Source of the DNA: an uncultured Pseudomonadota bacterium
GTDB lineage: Bacteria; SAR324; NAC60-12
Reading direction: 5' to 3'
Length of the DNA: 10,657 nucleotides
Assembly (NCBI GenBank): GCA_913052275.1
Contig: CAJXDX010000051.1
Span: 1-10,657 of the forward strand
The notes beneath the pieces are model-generated. The model was not told the DNA's origin, searched no databases, and saw nothing but the letters and a program-made list of their open reading frames with translations. The position numbers were made by a program, and so were the translations under genes. The stretch's first letter is position 1, and every line of letters starts with the position of its first letter. Shown here piece after piece: positions 1 through 7,363 of the stretch.

Positions 1-97
1 GTTGAAATTCTTCAATTTTGGAAGTGATAAAAAACTGATCTGCCTGATTACTGTGAAACCAAGATGTCCTCAAAAATTGAGTCTCATTTCAGCCGAT

Positions 98-1084
98 TTA
101 TTTTTCGTCAGGTTTAAGCAGGATCTTGCCAATGTGGCTGCTGCTTTCCATCAGCCGATGAGCATCTGCTGCCTTTTCAAGTGGGAAAGTTTGATGAATA
201 ATTGGGCGGATGGTACCGGAATCCAAAAGCGGCCACACTTCTTTGCGCAGGGCCCGGGCTATTTCAGCTTTTTCCTTGATGCTGCGGGGACGTAATGTGG
301 AACCTGTCAAAGTCACACGTTTCATCAGCAACGGACGAAAATCTACTTCCGCTTTATATCCTTGCATCAGGGCGATTTGCAGCAAGCGGCCTTCTGCAGC
401 GAGTATTTTTATGTTCTTTGGAAAATACGGTCCGCCGACCATGTCCAGTATTACATCCACACCTCTGTTTTCTGTCAGTGTTTTGATTTCAGCTTCAAAA
501 TCATTTTCATTGTAATTTATAGCAGCATCTGCCCCGAGGTTTTTACAATATTCACATTTTTCCTGAGTTCCTGCAGTAGTGTAAACAGTAGCTCCAAAAG
601 CTTTGCCGAGTTGAATGGAGGTGGTACCGATTCCGCTGCTTCCTCCGTGCACCAGCAAAGTTTCACCGGATTTGAGTTGTCCTCTTTCAAAAACATTTGT
701 CCATACAGTGAAGAACGTTTCCGGAATACCTGCCGCATGCTCTAGGGAGATTTTCTCCGGAACAGGTAAACAGATCGAAGCTGATGCCAGACAATACTCG
801 GCATAACCTCCGCAGGACACCAGAGCGCAGACCTGAGAACCCTCTTCCGTCTCGGTAACATTTTTTCCTGTTTTTACTACAGTTCCGGATACTTCCAAAC
901 CCGGCACATCAGTAGCACCAGGAGGAGGGGGATAGAGCCCCTTTCGCTGCATAATGTCAGGACGATTTACTCCTGCCGCTTCAACCCGAATCAGCACTTC
1001 GTCCAGGCCGGGATCCGGAACGGACTGTGAACTAAGCTTAAGTACATCGGGATCACCGTGTTTTTCAATCTGAATGTAGTTCAT
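98..1084 (-). CDS. NAD(P)H:quinone oxidoreductase, PIG3/zeta-crystallin type (MDR superfamily)
   Basis: This is a cytosolic medium-chain dehydrogenase/reductase predicted to reduce quinones with NADPH. It has the N-terminal GroES-like fold, with the family block AAGVNRPDIMQRKG followed by a Pro run and PGLEVSG (about residues 36-67 from the chosen start). The nucleotide-binding loop HGGSSGIGTTS lies at about 146-156 and a GVDVILDMVGG strand-turn at about 208-218. The structural zinc Cys cluster of alcohol dehydrogenases is absent, as expected for quinone oxidoreductases. Length is about 328 residues, normal for the family. An ATG at 1105 would add seven residues (MEHIPES). I prefer 1084 because family members begin right at the MNYIQI-like first strand, but neither start has a good Shine-Dalgarno site. 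The gene follows the DUF47 gene on the same strand after about 80 bases, so it may be read with the phosphate genes. The class is clear; the physiological substrate is not known. Confidence 0.9.
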   Translation of the reverse strand: MNYIQIEKHGDPDVLKLSSQSVPDPGLDEVLIRVEAAGVNRPDIMQRKGLYPPPPGATDVPGLEVSGTVVKTGKNVTETEEGSQVCALVSCGGYAEYCLASASICLPVPEKISLEHAAGIPETFFTVWTNVFERGQLKSGETLLVHGGSSGIGTTSIQLGKAFGATVYTTAGTQEKCEYCKNLGADAAINYNENDFEAEIKTLTENRGVDVILDMVGGPYFPKNIKILAAEGRLLQIALMQGYKAEVDFRPLLMKRVTLTGSTLRPRSIKEKAEIARALRKEVWPLLDSGTIRPIIHQTFPLEKAADAHRLMESSSHIGKILLKPDEK

Positions 1085-1166
1085 TGATTCAGGGATGTGT
1101 TCCATTTAAAAACTTTCTGAAAATGTTCTTGAATAGTAAGGATTGTTAAAGCTTTGAAGACTTTAC

Positions 1167-1823
1167 TCATGTAGAATGTTTGGTCGCCAGTATAAGCACT
1201 GCGTCTGCAACATCTTCCGCAAGATTTGTTACCCTGCCGATTTGCTTCAAAATCCCTTTCAACTGATATTGCATTGCTAGCTCATAGTTTTTATTCTCAA
1301 ATACCATTTGGAGCATTTTATACTCTATCTTATCAACTTCACTTTCCTGACGACTGACTTCCTCAACATGCTGACGCACTGATCTCAAGTCTGAAAACAG
1401 TGAGTCAGTAGCATGCGCCAACGCCTGTACTGCTAGATGTGTATGTATGAGCATGTTTTTCATAGATGAATGAAGTTCTTCTGGAATTTCAGGTTTTTCC
1501 AGAAGAATATCTCCAAGAGAATGCTTGAAACTGCTTGGCACTTTATCAAGTTTGGTTAAAAACCAGAGCAGATCATCACGTGAATTCGGCATCAGTGATT
1601 CATGCAGCAGAGTCATTTGAATTTGATGTCCAAGCTCGTCCAGCTTTTTTTCAATCTCACCAAGCTCCTGATTCCGTTGAGAAAATTCTTCAATACTACC
1701 CTCCAGATATGCCTCATATGCAGCCTGATACAGATGTGCCATGTCTTCCAGGAAACGCAATAAGCGTTGAACCTTTTCTTCCACGGCATATTGTTTTTTA
1801 AATAACAAACTCAATGGGTTCAT
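1167..1823 (-). CDS. DUF47 / PhoU-like phosphate transport partner protein
   Basis: This is a 218-residue, almost entirely helical cytosolic protein of the DUF47 (PhoU-like, TIGR00153-type) family, which is commonly encoded next to PiT permeases and thought to regulate or assist them. It matches the family in length, in acidic helix patterns of the PhoU metal-binding type (ESEVDKIEYKM at about 160-170 and LAEDVADAV at 201-209), and in the closing helix. The start ATG overlaps the stop of the upstream permease gene by 4 bases (ATGA), a sign of translational coupling. A good ribosome site, AGAGGAAG, lies at 1828-1835 inside the permease end. The pairing strongly suggests that it acts on that transporter; a direct interaction is inference. 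Confidence 0.88.
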   Translation of the reverse strand: MNPLSLLFKKQYAVEEKVQRLLRFLEDMAHLYQAAYEAYLEGSIEEFSQRNQELGEIEKKLDELGHQIQMTLLHESLMPNSRDDLLWFLTKLDKVPSSFKHSLGDILLEKPEIPEELHSSMKNMLIHTHLAVQALAHATDSLFSDLRSVRQHVEEVSRQESEVDKIEYKMLQMVFENKNYELAMQYQLKGILKQIGRVTNLAEDVADAVLILATKHST

Positions 1824-3310
1824 TTTTCTTCCTCTTGAAATAATCGATATAAATAAGCAAGTTTTCGTTTAATTTCACGATTTTTCAGCTTATTCTTCAG
1901 TCCGTCTCCACGCAGTTCCCATTCTTTACTTTTTTGTGCCAGTGCATTCCCTAATTGCCAGGAGAATTTATATTTCTCTCCTTCAAGTTGTTTCAAGGCT
2001 TCCAGCTGCTGTGTTGAAAGAAAATGCTTATCAATTGCAGACAGTTTTTCGGCATTGACAACAAGACTATTTTGAAGCGAATATTCAACCACTTTCAAAC
2101 CCTGCTGGCTGGTCAAAGGAACTACTGCCTTTACTGCCCGTACTACCTCTGCAGAACTGAAAAAAACTGAACCAGTCAGTGTATCCAATTCCTCAGTGTT
2201 AATTCCTGCTTTTCTAAACTGTTCAAGTACACCTGAAGACAGCTGATACTGAGATTCTCGTTTCACTGTCTGCTGGAAAACATTTTGCAGAAAATAGAGT
2301 CCTACGATACAAATTAACAATGAAATAAGGGGCGTGATTACCCAGCCCCTGACAATACTGTAAATGCGCTGCCATTGTAGTTCTCTTCCTCCCTGAACAA
2401 TACCGATTCCAATCACTGCTCCGACCACAGCCTGAGAACTTGATACTGGAACGAGCGGAATGGTTGGAAGAGACAAATTTGCCAGAAACTGTTCAAGCCT
2501 TTCGGAGGCAAAAATAAAGAGAACAATAGAATGGGCCATAACTGCCACCCAGGCTGCCAGAGGGGTCAGTGTTATCAGTTCTGAACCTACTGTCATCATA
2601 ACACGCTTTGAGTAAGTAAAGACTCCGACAGCAATTGCCAACCCGCCCAGCAAAAAAAGTTGTTGTATGGATGATATTCTGAAAATACTGCCAACCTGAA
2701 TGTCCGGAAACGGAGCCACAGGCACAAAAACTCCCATCACGTTTGCAATATTATTCGCACCCAGACTGTACGCACCAAACGCACCGGCAAGGATCAAAGC
2801 AAGCCTAGTGTAACCATCCAAACGTATCAGCCCAATGCTGACTTTTCTGACAAAGGACTTCGCAAGCGTAAATAATAGTGCCGCAATCAAGGCTGACAAT
2901 AGAGGACAAACCACCCAGGTTGACAAAATTTTCAACAGGGAGGAAAGATCAGTGTATGAATCACTAAATAGATTCCATCCAATGATTGAACCTATGATTG
3001 CCTGGCTGGTAGAAACTGGCAGACCGAACTTTGTCATCCAATACACAGTCAGTCCAGCAGCAAGGGCCGCCATGAATGAACCACCAAGGGCATTTACCGC
3101 CCCAAGTTTGCCCAATGTAAGAGAAGTGCCGGTACCGCTGATTATTGCACCAAGAATTACAAAAATACCGCAAATAAGTGCGGCAGTAGTAAAACGCACC
3201 ATACGACTGCCGACTGCTGTCCCGAAAACGTTGGCGGCATCATTCGCACCAAGTGACCAGCCAAGAAACAGACCACCGGTTAAAAAAATAATTATTGCAG
3301 GATCAGTCAT
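1820..3310 (-). CDS. PiT-family inorganic phosphate permease (PHO4 family)
   Basis: This is an inner-membrane phosphate symporter (H+- or Na+-coupled) of 496 residues. The two inverted family repeats are both visible. The N-terminal half carries GANDAANVFGTAVGS (21-35) and GLPVSTSQAIIGSIIG (96-111). The C-terminal half carries GANNIANVMG (184-193) and PVSSSQAVVGAVIGIG (288-303). About ten hydrophobic segments end near residue 345. After the last one comes a charged, helix-rich tail of about 150 residues (346-496) with little hydrophobicity, longer than I expect at this position in the family. The start at 3310 puts the first GANDA motif at the usual place; its ribosome site is weak. It is followed with 4-base overlap by the DUF47 gene, the usual partner arrangement. 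Whether protons or sodium drive it cannot be read from the sequence. Confidence 0.93.
   Translation of the reverse strand: MTDPAIIIFLTGGLFLGWSLGANDAANVFGTAVGSRMVRFTTAALICGIFVILGAIISGTGTSLTLGKLGAVNALGGSFMAALAAGLTVYWMTKFGLPVSTSQAIIGSIIGWNLFSDSYTDLSSLLKILSTWVVCPLLSALIAALLFTLAKSFVRKVSIGLIRLDGYTRLALILAGAFGAYSLGANNIANVMGVFVPVAPFPDIQVGSIFRISSIQQLFLLGGLAIAVGVFTYSKRVMMTVGSELITLTPLAAWVAVMAHSIVLFIFASERLEQFLANLSLPTIPLVPVSSSQAVVGAVIGIGIVQGGRELQWQRIYSIVRGWVITPLISLLICIVGLYFLQNVFQQTVKRESQYQLSSGVLEQFRKAGINTEELDTLTGSVFFSSAEVVRAVKAVVPLTSQQGLKVVEYSLQNSLVVNAEKLSAIDKHFLSTQQLEALKQLEGEKYKFSWQLGNALAQKSKEWELRGDGLKNKLKNREIKRKLAYLYRLFQEEEK
1828..1835 (-). promoter_or_regulatory. Ribosome binding site of the DUF47 gene
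   Basis: AGAGGAAG on the minus strand, with the AGGA core six bases before the ATG at 1823. It lies within the last codons of the permease gene and supports the 4-base-overlap start. Confidence 0.7.
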
Positions 3311-3347
3311 AAAATCTTATTTCAGAAAAATTATTTTATATATCAGC

Positions 3348-3375
3348 ATGTTATTGGATCATAAATAGCTGTAAA
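3348..3375 (-). promoter_or_regulatory. Possible promoter of the phosphate permease operon
   Basis: On the minus strand TTTACA (3370-3375) is separated by 16 bases from TAACAT (3348-3353), about 38 bases before the permease ATG. The -35 match is good (5/6) and the -10 match moderate (4/6). The region is AT-rich, so chance matches are likely. I see no clear PHO-box-like direct repeats. An imperfect operator-like palindrome, ATACG-GA-CGTAT, lies further upstream at 3426-3437. Confidence 0.22.
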
Positions 3376-3535
3376 CGGCAATGTTATTCTCGAATTTGAA
3401 AAATGCTGATCGCCAGATGAAAAACATACGGACGTATAATTTTTGCTGCACTGATCCTTGTTTTTGAAATTTACTGCAGAAATAATTACCAAAAATACAG
3501 TGTTAAAACCTTTCAGTTTAACTCAATGTTTTCGC

Positions 3536-4018
3536 TCAGGAAAATTCCCTGCAGAGCATGAAATTTAAGGCTTTGAAACTAACCACCTTCTCCTGCTGCT
3601 GGTTTAATGCTTCTACCAGTGTACGAACTAAACCTCTGTCAGGTTTTGAGCGTGAACGTTTAGTTTCCAGAATAGTGGCACGGACTGTGAGCCTGTCTCC
3701 TGGACGCACCGGTTTCAGCCACTGCAATTCATCAATTCCCGGGGAACCAAGGCTGGAAGATGGAGAAAAATAATTTTTAACCAATTCCCCCATCACTAAA
3801 GCACAGGTCTGCCAACCGCTTGCAATCAACCCTTTGTATGGCCCTGTTTTTGCGGCTTCAGGATCAATGTGCATTGGCTGAGGATCATATCTGAGGGCGA
3901 ATTCAATCAACTCATCTTCTTCAACATAAACAGGACCCATTTCGATAACAGTATCCTTTTGATAATCTTCGAAAAACCACTCCTGATTTGATGAACTGGG
4001 TTTTGCTGTTATTGACAT
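3536..4018 (-). CDS. MaoC-like hot-dog-fold (R)-specific enoyl hydratase/dehydratase
   Basis: A cytosolic single-hot-dog protein of 160 residues, probably hydrating or dehydrating an acyl-thioester. The catalytic signature YDPQPMHIDPEAA (about residues 44-56) contains the Asp and His (D45, H50) of the R-hydratase dyad. It is followed by the Gly-containing GLIASGWQT segment (63-71) that shapes the active site in this family. Length is typical of monodomain MaoC proteins. I chose ATG 4018 over the ATG at 4072 because a strong AAGGAGAA lies directly before it and the extra 18 residues do not look like family sequence. It stands alone, 152 bases after the exported orphan gene and about 225 bases before the permease gene. 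The acyl substrate cannot be told from sequence or context. Confidence 0.88.
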   Translation of the reverse strand: MSITAKPSSSNQEWFFEDYQKDTVIEMGPVYVEEDELIEFALRYDPQPMHIDPEAAKTGPYKGLIASGWQTCALVMGELVKNYFSPSSSLGSPGIDELQWLKPVRPGDRLTVRATILETKRSRSKPDRGLVRTLVEALNQQQEKVVSFKALNFMLCREFS

Positions 4019-4020
4019 TA

Positions 4021-4028
4021 TTCTCCTT
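4021..4028 (-). promoter_or_regulatory. Ribosome binding site that decides the MaoC-like start
   Basis: AAGGAGAA on the minus strand, immediately before ATG 4018 (AGGAG core four bases away). It is the best Shine-Dalgarno site in the window and argues against the in-frame ATG at 4072. Confidence 0.75.
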
Positions 4029-4081
4029 AAAAACTGAATTTTTGCTTTCTGTGGTATTAGTATGTGCTTCAATCAAAAGGG

Positions 4082-4107
4082 GCATTCTGGAAAAAATTTC
4101 CGGATGC
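4082..4107 (-). terminator. Stem-loop, possible terminator after the exported orphan gene
   Basis: An inverted repeat of about 11 pairs with one bulged base and one G-U pair: TCTGGAAA (4086-4093) against TTTCCGGA (4097-4104), extended outward by GCAT/ATGC, with a 3-base loop. On the minus strand it is followed by CCCCTTTTG, only a weak T-tract. It lies about 65 bases after the end of the gene at 4171-4725 and about 65 bases before the MaoC-like start, so it may separate the two transcripts. Confidence 0.35.
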
Positions 4108-4170
4108 AAATGAAGCTAAGCAGCCAGATTTGAACTTGGAATAGTTTTTGGCATTATCAAAATTATAAAC

Positions 4171-4725
4171 TCAAAATGCTGTTCTAAGTCCCAGTGCAAT
4201 CTGAATTTCCTGTTTGCGGTCATGAGGTAAATTCAAATTGGCAATATCCAGTCCCAACAGCCAAACAGTGATGATGGGCGTACCTGTAATCCAGTTCCAC
4301 CCCATGTGAAGTATATCTGAGGATGCTTCTTCGGGTTCATTGTCTCCCTCATGAACTTTGGGCCATTGTATTTTTCTCAAGGATAAGGTTGCACCTTTTC
4401 CTGCCGGCGTTTGCCATTGGTCGTGAACTCCAATTTCAAATCCGGACGCTTTTTCACTCAAATACAGTGACCCAACCTTACTTTTCCATGCAATAGTTTT
4501 TTCGGGAATACTCAAAGCCAAAACATGTAAGTAGCGTCCAGGGCCGGACGGATCATCAAACAGATGAAGAGAAATGCCAAGAGCTCCCGTGGTGTAAGTA
4601 CTTCCTCTGCTTCCAACAGTGTGATAGACTTGGAATTCCGGAAGAACAGGGAATGTTGCTCCAAAGATCGTGCTGTTTCCCAAAACTGTAAACAGCACAA
4701 AAAATAATTTTTGTTTAAATGACAT
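4171..4725 (-). CDS. Small exported protein, possibly outer-membrane associated; unknown function
   Basis: I do not recognise a family for this 184-residue protein. It starts with a clear signal peptide: a Lys-containing n-region (MSFKQK), a hydrophobic core LFFVLFTVLG, and probable cleavage near residue 23 (after IFGA or close by). The mature part is rich in aromatic and alternating polar/hydrophobic stretches (FQVYHTV, ALGISLHLF, GFEIGVHDQW, ATLSLRKIQW, EIQIALGLRTAF), which suggests beta-strands. It ends in Phe, the residue recognised at the C-terminus of many outer-membrane beta-barrels. An acidic loop (HEGDNEPEEASSD, about 125-137) interrupts the middle. With so few strands, a small barrel or a periplasmic beta protein is possible. 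I use ATG 4725; a TTG directly before it would add one residue. No clear ribosome site is seen. It is divergent from thrC. Confidence 0.7.
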   Translation of the reverse strand: MSFKQKLFFVLFTVLGNSTIFGATFPVLPEFQVYHTVGSRGSTYTTGALGISLHLFDDPSGPGRYLHVLALSIPEKTIAWKSKVGSLYLSEKASGFEIGVHDQWQTPAGKGATLSLRKIQWPKVHEGDNEPEEASSDILHMGWNWITGTPIITVWLLGLDIANLNLPHDRKQEIQIALGLRTAF

Positions 4726-4762
4726 CAATTAAATTATTAAAGGCAGTTCAATAAAAAAGTCT

Positions 4763-4812
4763 GCTGAATCCTTTTCAGCTACGTATCTGTTTTCAGGTCT
4801 GGACTTTTTCAG
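4763..4812 (+). promoter_or_regulatory. Repeated TTTTCAG motif and small inverted repeat upstream of thrC
   Basis: TTTTCAG occurs three times, at 4772-4778, 4790-4796 and 4806-4812 (spacing 18 and 16 bases), in the divergent region between the orphan exported gene and thrC. The first copy is also the right arm of a 6-base inverted repeat, GCTGAA (4763-4768) / TTCAGC (4774-4779). This could be a binding site for a regulator of thrC, but the motif is short and AT-rich. No convincing -35/-10 pair and no Thr/Ile leader peptide were found. Confidence 0.2.
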
Positions 4813-4836
4813 AATGTACAAACATACATCAAAGCA

Positions 4837-6222
4837 ATGCGCTATTCAAGTACACGCGGACAAGTAAAAAACCTGTTGTTTGAGGATGCAGTGATGATGG
4901 GACTGGCAGACGACGGCGGATTGCTGGTTCCGAATGAATTACCATTCGTTGAGAGTTATCTTGACAAATGGAGAACCCTCAGTTTTACAGAATTAAGTCT
5001 TGAAATTATGCTTCTTTTTACCAGCGGAAGAATCCCTCGTGAAGAGTTCATGAACATGGTTAAGCAGAGTTACGCCTCATTCCGCCACCCTGAAATTACT
5101 CCGGTTAAATCGGTGGGAAAGTTACATATACTTGAACTTTTTCATGGACCTACGTTTGCCTTTAAGGATGTAGCGTTACAGTTTTTGGGAAACCTTTTCG
5201 CTTTCTTTTTAAGAAAACGCAATCATCCTTTGAGAATCCTGGGGGCAACTTCAGGTGATACAGGAAGTGCCGCAATACACGGAATGCGCGGCAAGCAGGG
5301 AGTTGATGTATTTATGCTTTACCCTAAAGGAAGGGTCAGTGCAATTCAGGAACGTCAAATGACCACAGTTCTTGATTCAAATATACACAATATTGCAGTT
5401 GAGGGATCATTTGATGATGCACAAGGCATTGTAAAAGCAATTTTCAACGATCGAAAATTCAAGCAGACTTTTCATTTAGGTTCTGTAAACTCTATCAACT
5501 GGGCCCGCATACTGGCACAAATAGTTTATTATTTCTATGCCTGGTTCCGAGTTACCGGAGATAGACGAGAACAGGTAAGTTTTGTCGTTCCAACTGGAAA
5601 TTTTGGCAACGTGTTGGCTGGATACTACGCAAAACTCATGGGCTTGCCGATAGACAAATTGATTGTAGGTACAAATGAAAATGACATTTTGCATCGATTT
5701 TTCAGCAGGGGTGAATACCAGTCGGCTGAAGTTAAAGAAACATTAAGTCCTTCTATGGATATTCAAATATCCAGCAATTTTGAGCGATACCTGTACGATC
5801 TAGCTGGAAACTCTTCAAAACAATTGCAGCTTTGGATGGATGAGTTTGAACAAAGCGGCAAATTAACAGTAGAATCAAACTTGCACAAGAAAGCACAACA
5901 AGACTTTGCTTCTGCACGTGTGGATGATGAGGAAATTCTGTCAATAATTAGAAAATTCCATCAGGATCATAAATATTTATTAGACCCTCACTCAGCAGTC
6001 GGTGTTTGTGCTGCTGAAAAAATTGAAATTCGGACTCCGGTTATATGTTTGGCATGCGCACATCCGGCAAAATTCAGTAAGGCAATCCGGAAAGCTCTGG
6101 GTACTGAGCCAATACTTCCGGAAGCATTGGCAAGCCTGCAAAACTTAGATACACGCAGTAAAACAGTTCCGGCTGAACCGGAAGCCGTCAAAAAAGTGAT
6201 GCTTGATACACTGGAAGCCTAA
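4837..6222 (+). CDS. thrC: Threonine synthase
   Basis: This PLP enzyme converts O-phospho-L-homoserine to L-threonine and phosphate, the last step of threonine biosynthesis in the cytosol. At 461 residues it is the long (class II, E. coli/yeast-like) form. It begins with the typical MRYSSTRG and ADDGGLLVP. The PLP lysine lies in HGPTFAFKD (K110). Substrate and cofactor phosphate contacts include GATSGDTGSAA (136-146), SVNSINWARI (216-225) and PTGNFGN (252-258). DPHSAVG (383-389) and CAHPAKF (407-413) close the active site. The start is set by the N-terminal family match; no strong Shine-Dalgarno precedes it. It opens a run of five co-directional genes; the ones after it are not threonine genes. 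No lysine, homoserine kinase or homoserine dehydrogenase gene lies in the window. Confidence 0.97.
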   Translation: MRYSSTRGQVKNLLFEDAVMMGLADDGGLLVPNELPFVESYLDKWRTLSFTELSLEIMLLFTSGRIPREEFMNMVKQSYASFRHPEITPVKSVGKLHILELFHGPTFAFKDVALQFLGNLFAFFLRKRNHPLRILGATSGDTGSAAIHGMRGKQGVDVFMLYPKGRVSAIQERQMTTVLDSNIHNIAVEGSFDDAQGIVKAIFNDRKFKQTFHLGSVNSINWARILAQIVYYFYAWFRVTGDRREQVSFVVPTGNFGNVLAGYYAKLMGLPIDKLIVGTNENDILHRFFSRGEYQSAEVKETLSPSMDIQISSNFERYLYDLAGNSSKQLQLWMDEFEQSGKLTVESNLHKKAQQDFASARVDDEEILSIIRKFHQDHKYLLDPHSAVGVCAAEKIEIRTPVICLACAHPAKFSKAIRKALGTEPILPEALASLQNLDTRSKTVPAEPEAVKKVMLDTLEA

Positions 6223-6272
6223 ATCACAGGTGCTAATATTTTCATCTGCAACAAACATCGTAAATAATTATT

Positions 6273-7310
6273 TTGAATTCTGACAGTTTACATCCAGAAA
6301 CTGAATTCCCTCAGCCTACATACGATGAATTTAAAAAAAACCGTCCGGCATGGACAACATCGATAAGGCGAGGATTAGAGTACATCGTATTTCGTTTTGG
6401 GTTGTACTTGGGTAAAAAATTGTCCATCTCCCAGTTACAGAAATTAGGACTGGGAATTGGTAATTTTGCCTACCATGTTCTTCGAAAAGATAGAGGTATT
6501 GTTATAAAACAGCTCAAACTGATTTTTCCTGAATTAAATGATGCAAAACGTGAACAGTGGACAAGGGAATGTTTCCAACATTTTGGACAAATGCTTTTTG
6601 AGTTTCTGTGTTTACCGCAAATTATAAATGATCAAGAAAATTTGATTCGTGTTGAAAATGAAGATGCGCTGACGAACGCTGTAAATGCCGGAAAAGGCGT
6701 AATTCTTCTTGGTATGCACATTGGTAACTGGGAGTTGATTACTGCATATGCAAAACGTACGGGACTTTTTATGACGGCTGCAACCGCCAATGTCCCTGAT
6801 CAACGTATTAACCAGTTGATGATTAGTCAGCGTAAACTTGAAAACATGGAAATTATGCCTCGTGGGACAGGGATGTCTTCAAGAAAATTGTTTCGCTGTC
6901 TCAAGAATAAAAATATCCTGATTTTGATTATTGACCAGGACACTAATGTGCCAAGCACCTGGGTTCCATTTTTTGGAATTCCTGCAAAGACTCCAGTAGG
7001 AGCCGCTGTATTTGCCTTGAAAACCGGAGCAAGTGTTGTGAGTTATAATGTGATTCGTGATAACGATGGAACCTTTAGACTGAAATTTGAAACATTAGGT
7101 ATTTTTGCTCGTAGTCATCCTGCAATGGAGCAGGATGTATATTCAGTTACAAGGAAAATAAATCAGCATCTTGAGCAGCGTATCCGTGAAAATCCTCAAC
7201 AATGGGCCTGGTTTCACAGGCGCTGGAGACACAGACCATCAGCTGAAGAGTTGAAGAAAATGGAAGAGCTGGAGCAAAACGAAATACAGGCCCGGCCAAG
7301 TTCTGAATAA
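6273..7310 (+). CDS. LpxL/HtrB-family lysophospholipid acyltransferase
   Basis: A membrane-associated acyltransferase of 345 residues, of the family that adds secondary acyl chains to lipid A (or acylates related lipids). The catalytic HX4E motif is present in GMHIGNWE (H149, E154). Other family landmarks are the first membrane-binding segment GLEYIVFRFGLYLGKKL (34-50), the middle block DQDTNVPSTWVPFFGIP (221-237) and the C-terminal NPQQWAWFHRRWRHRP (307-322). The frame has no ATG before the conserved region. The only usable start is TTG 6273, with ATT codons directly before it and a stop at 6261, and no ribosome site is visible. The C-terminal tail after residue 323 is charged. It follows thrC by 50 bases. 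Which lipid and which acyl chain it uses cannot be read from sequence; lipid A late acylation is the family default. Confidence 0.9.
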   Translation: MNSDSLHPETEFPQPTYDEFKKNRPAWTTSIRRGLEYIVFRFGLYLGKKLSISQLQKLGLGIGNFAYHVLRKDRGIVIKQLKLIFPELNDAKREQWTRECFQHFGQMLFEFLCLPQIINDQENLIRVENEDALTNAVNAGKGVILLGMHIGNWELITAYAKRTGLFMTAATANVPDQRINQLMISQRKLENMEIMPRGTGMSSRKLFRCLKNKNILILIIDQDTNVPSTWVPFFGIPAKTPVGAAVFALKTGASVVSYNVIRDNDGTFRLKFETLGIFARSHPAMEQDVYSVTRKINQHLEQRIRENPQQWAWFHRRWRHRPSAEELKKMEELEQNEIQARPSSE

Positions 7311-7312
7311 AA

Positions 7313-7335
7313 AAATTATTTGGGACAAATAATTT
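7313..7335 (+). repeat. Perfect AT-rich inverted repeat just after the acyltransferase gene
   Basis: AAATTATTTG (7313-7322) and CAAATAATTT (7326-7335) are perfect 10-base complements around a GGA loop, three bases after the TAA stop. In the plus direction no T-run follows, so it is a poor intrinsic terminator. Read on the minus strand it is followed by seven T's, but no minus gene needs it. It may protect or process the 3' end of the acyltransferase message, or weakly reduce read-through into the next gene. Confidence 0.5.
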
Positions 7336-7363
7336 GTAAATCTGTAAACCTGAACCTAATAAA

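Noticed and set aside
69..81. CTCAA-AAA-TTGAG stem as a terminator for the quinone oxidoreductase
   Set aside because: The stem is only five pairs and no T-run follows on the minus strand.
2..295. Plus-strand open frame at the left edge
   Set aside because: Most of it is antisense to the 3' end of the quinone oxidoreductase gene, it would start at TTG, and the peptide looks random. In bases 1-97 I see only short inverted repeats and no gene.
2835..3368. Long plus-strand open frame (177 codons) opposite the phosphate permease
   Set aside because: It lies antisense to a well-supported membrane protein gene. Its translation has no recognisable domain, and it runs past the permease start into the promoter region.
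4019..4072. N-terminal extension of the MaoC-like protein from ATG 4072
   Set aside because: A strong AAGGAGAA sits directly before ATG 4018, and the extra residues are not family-like.
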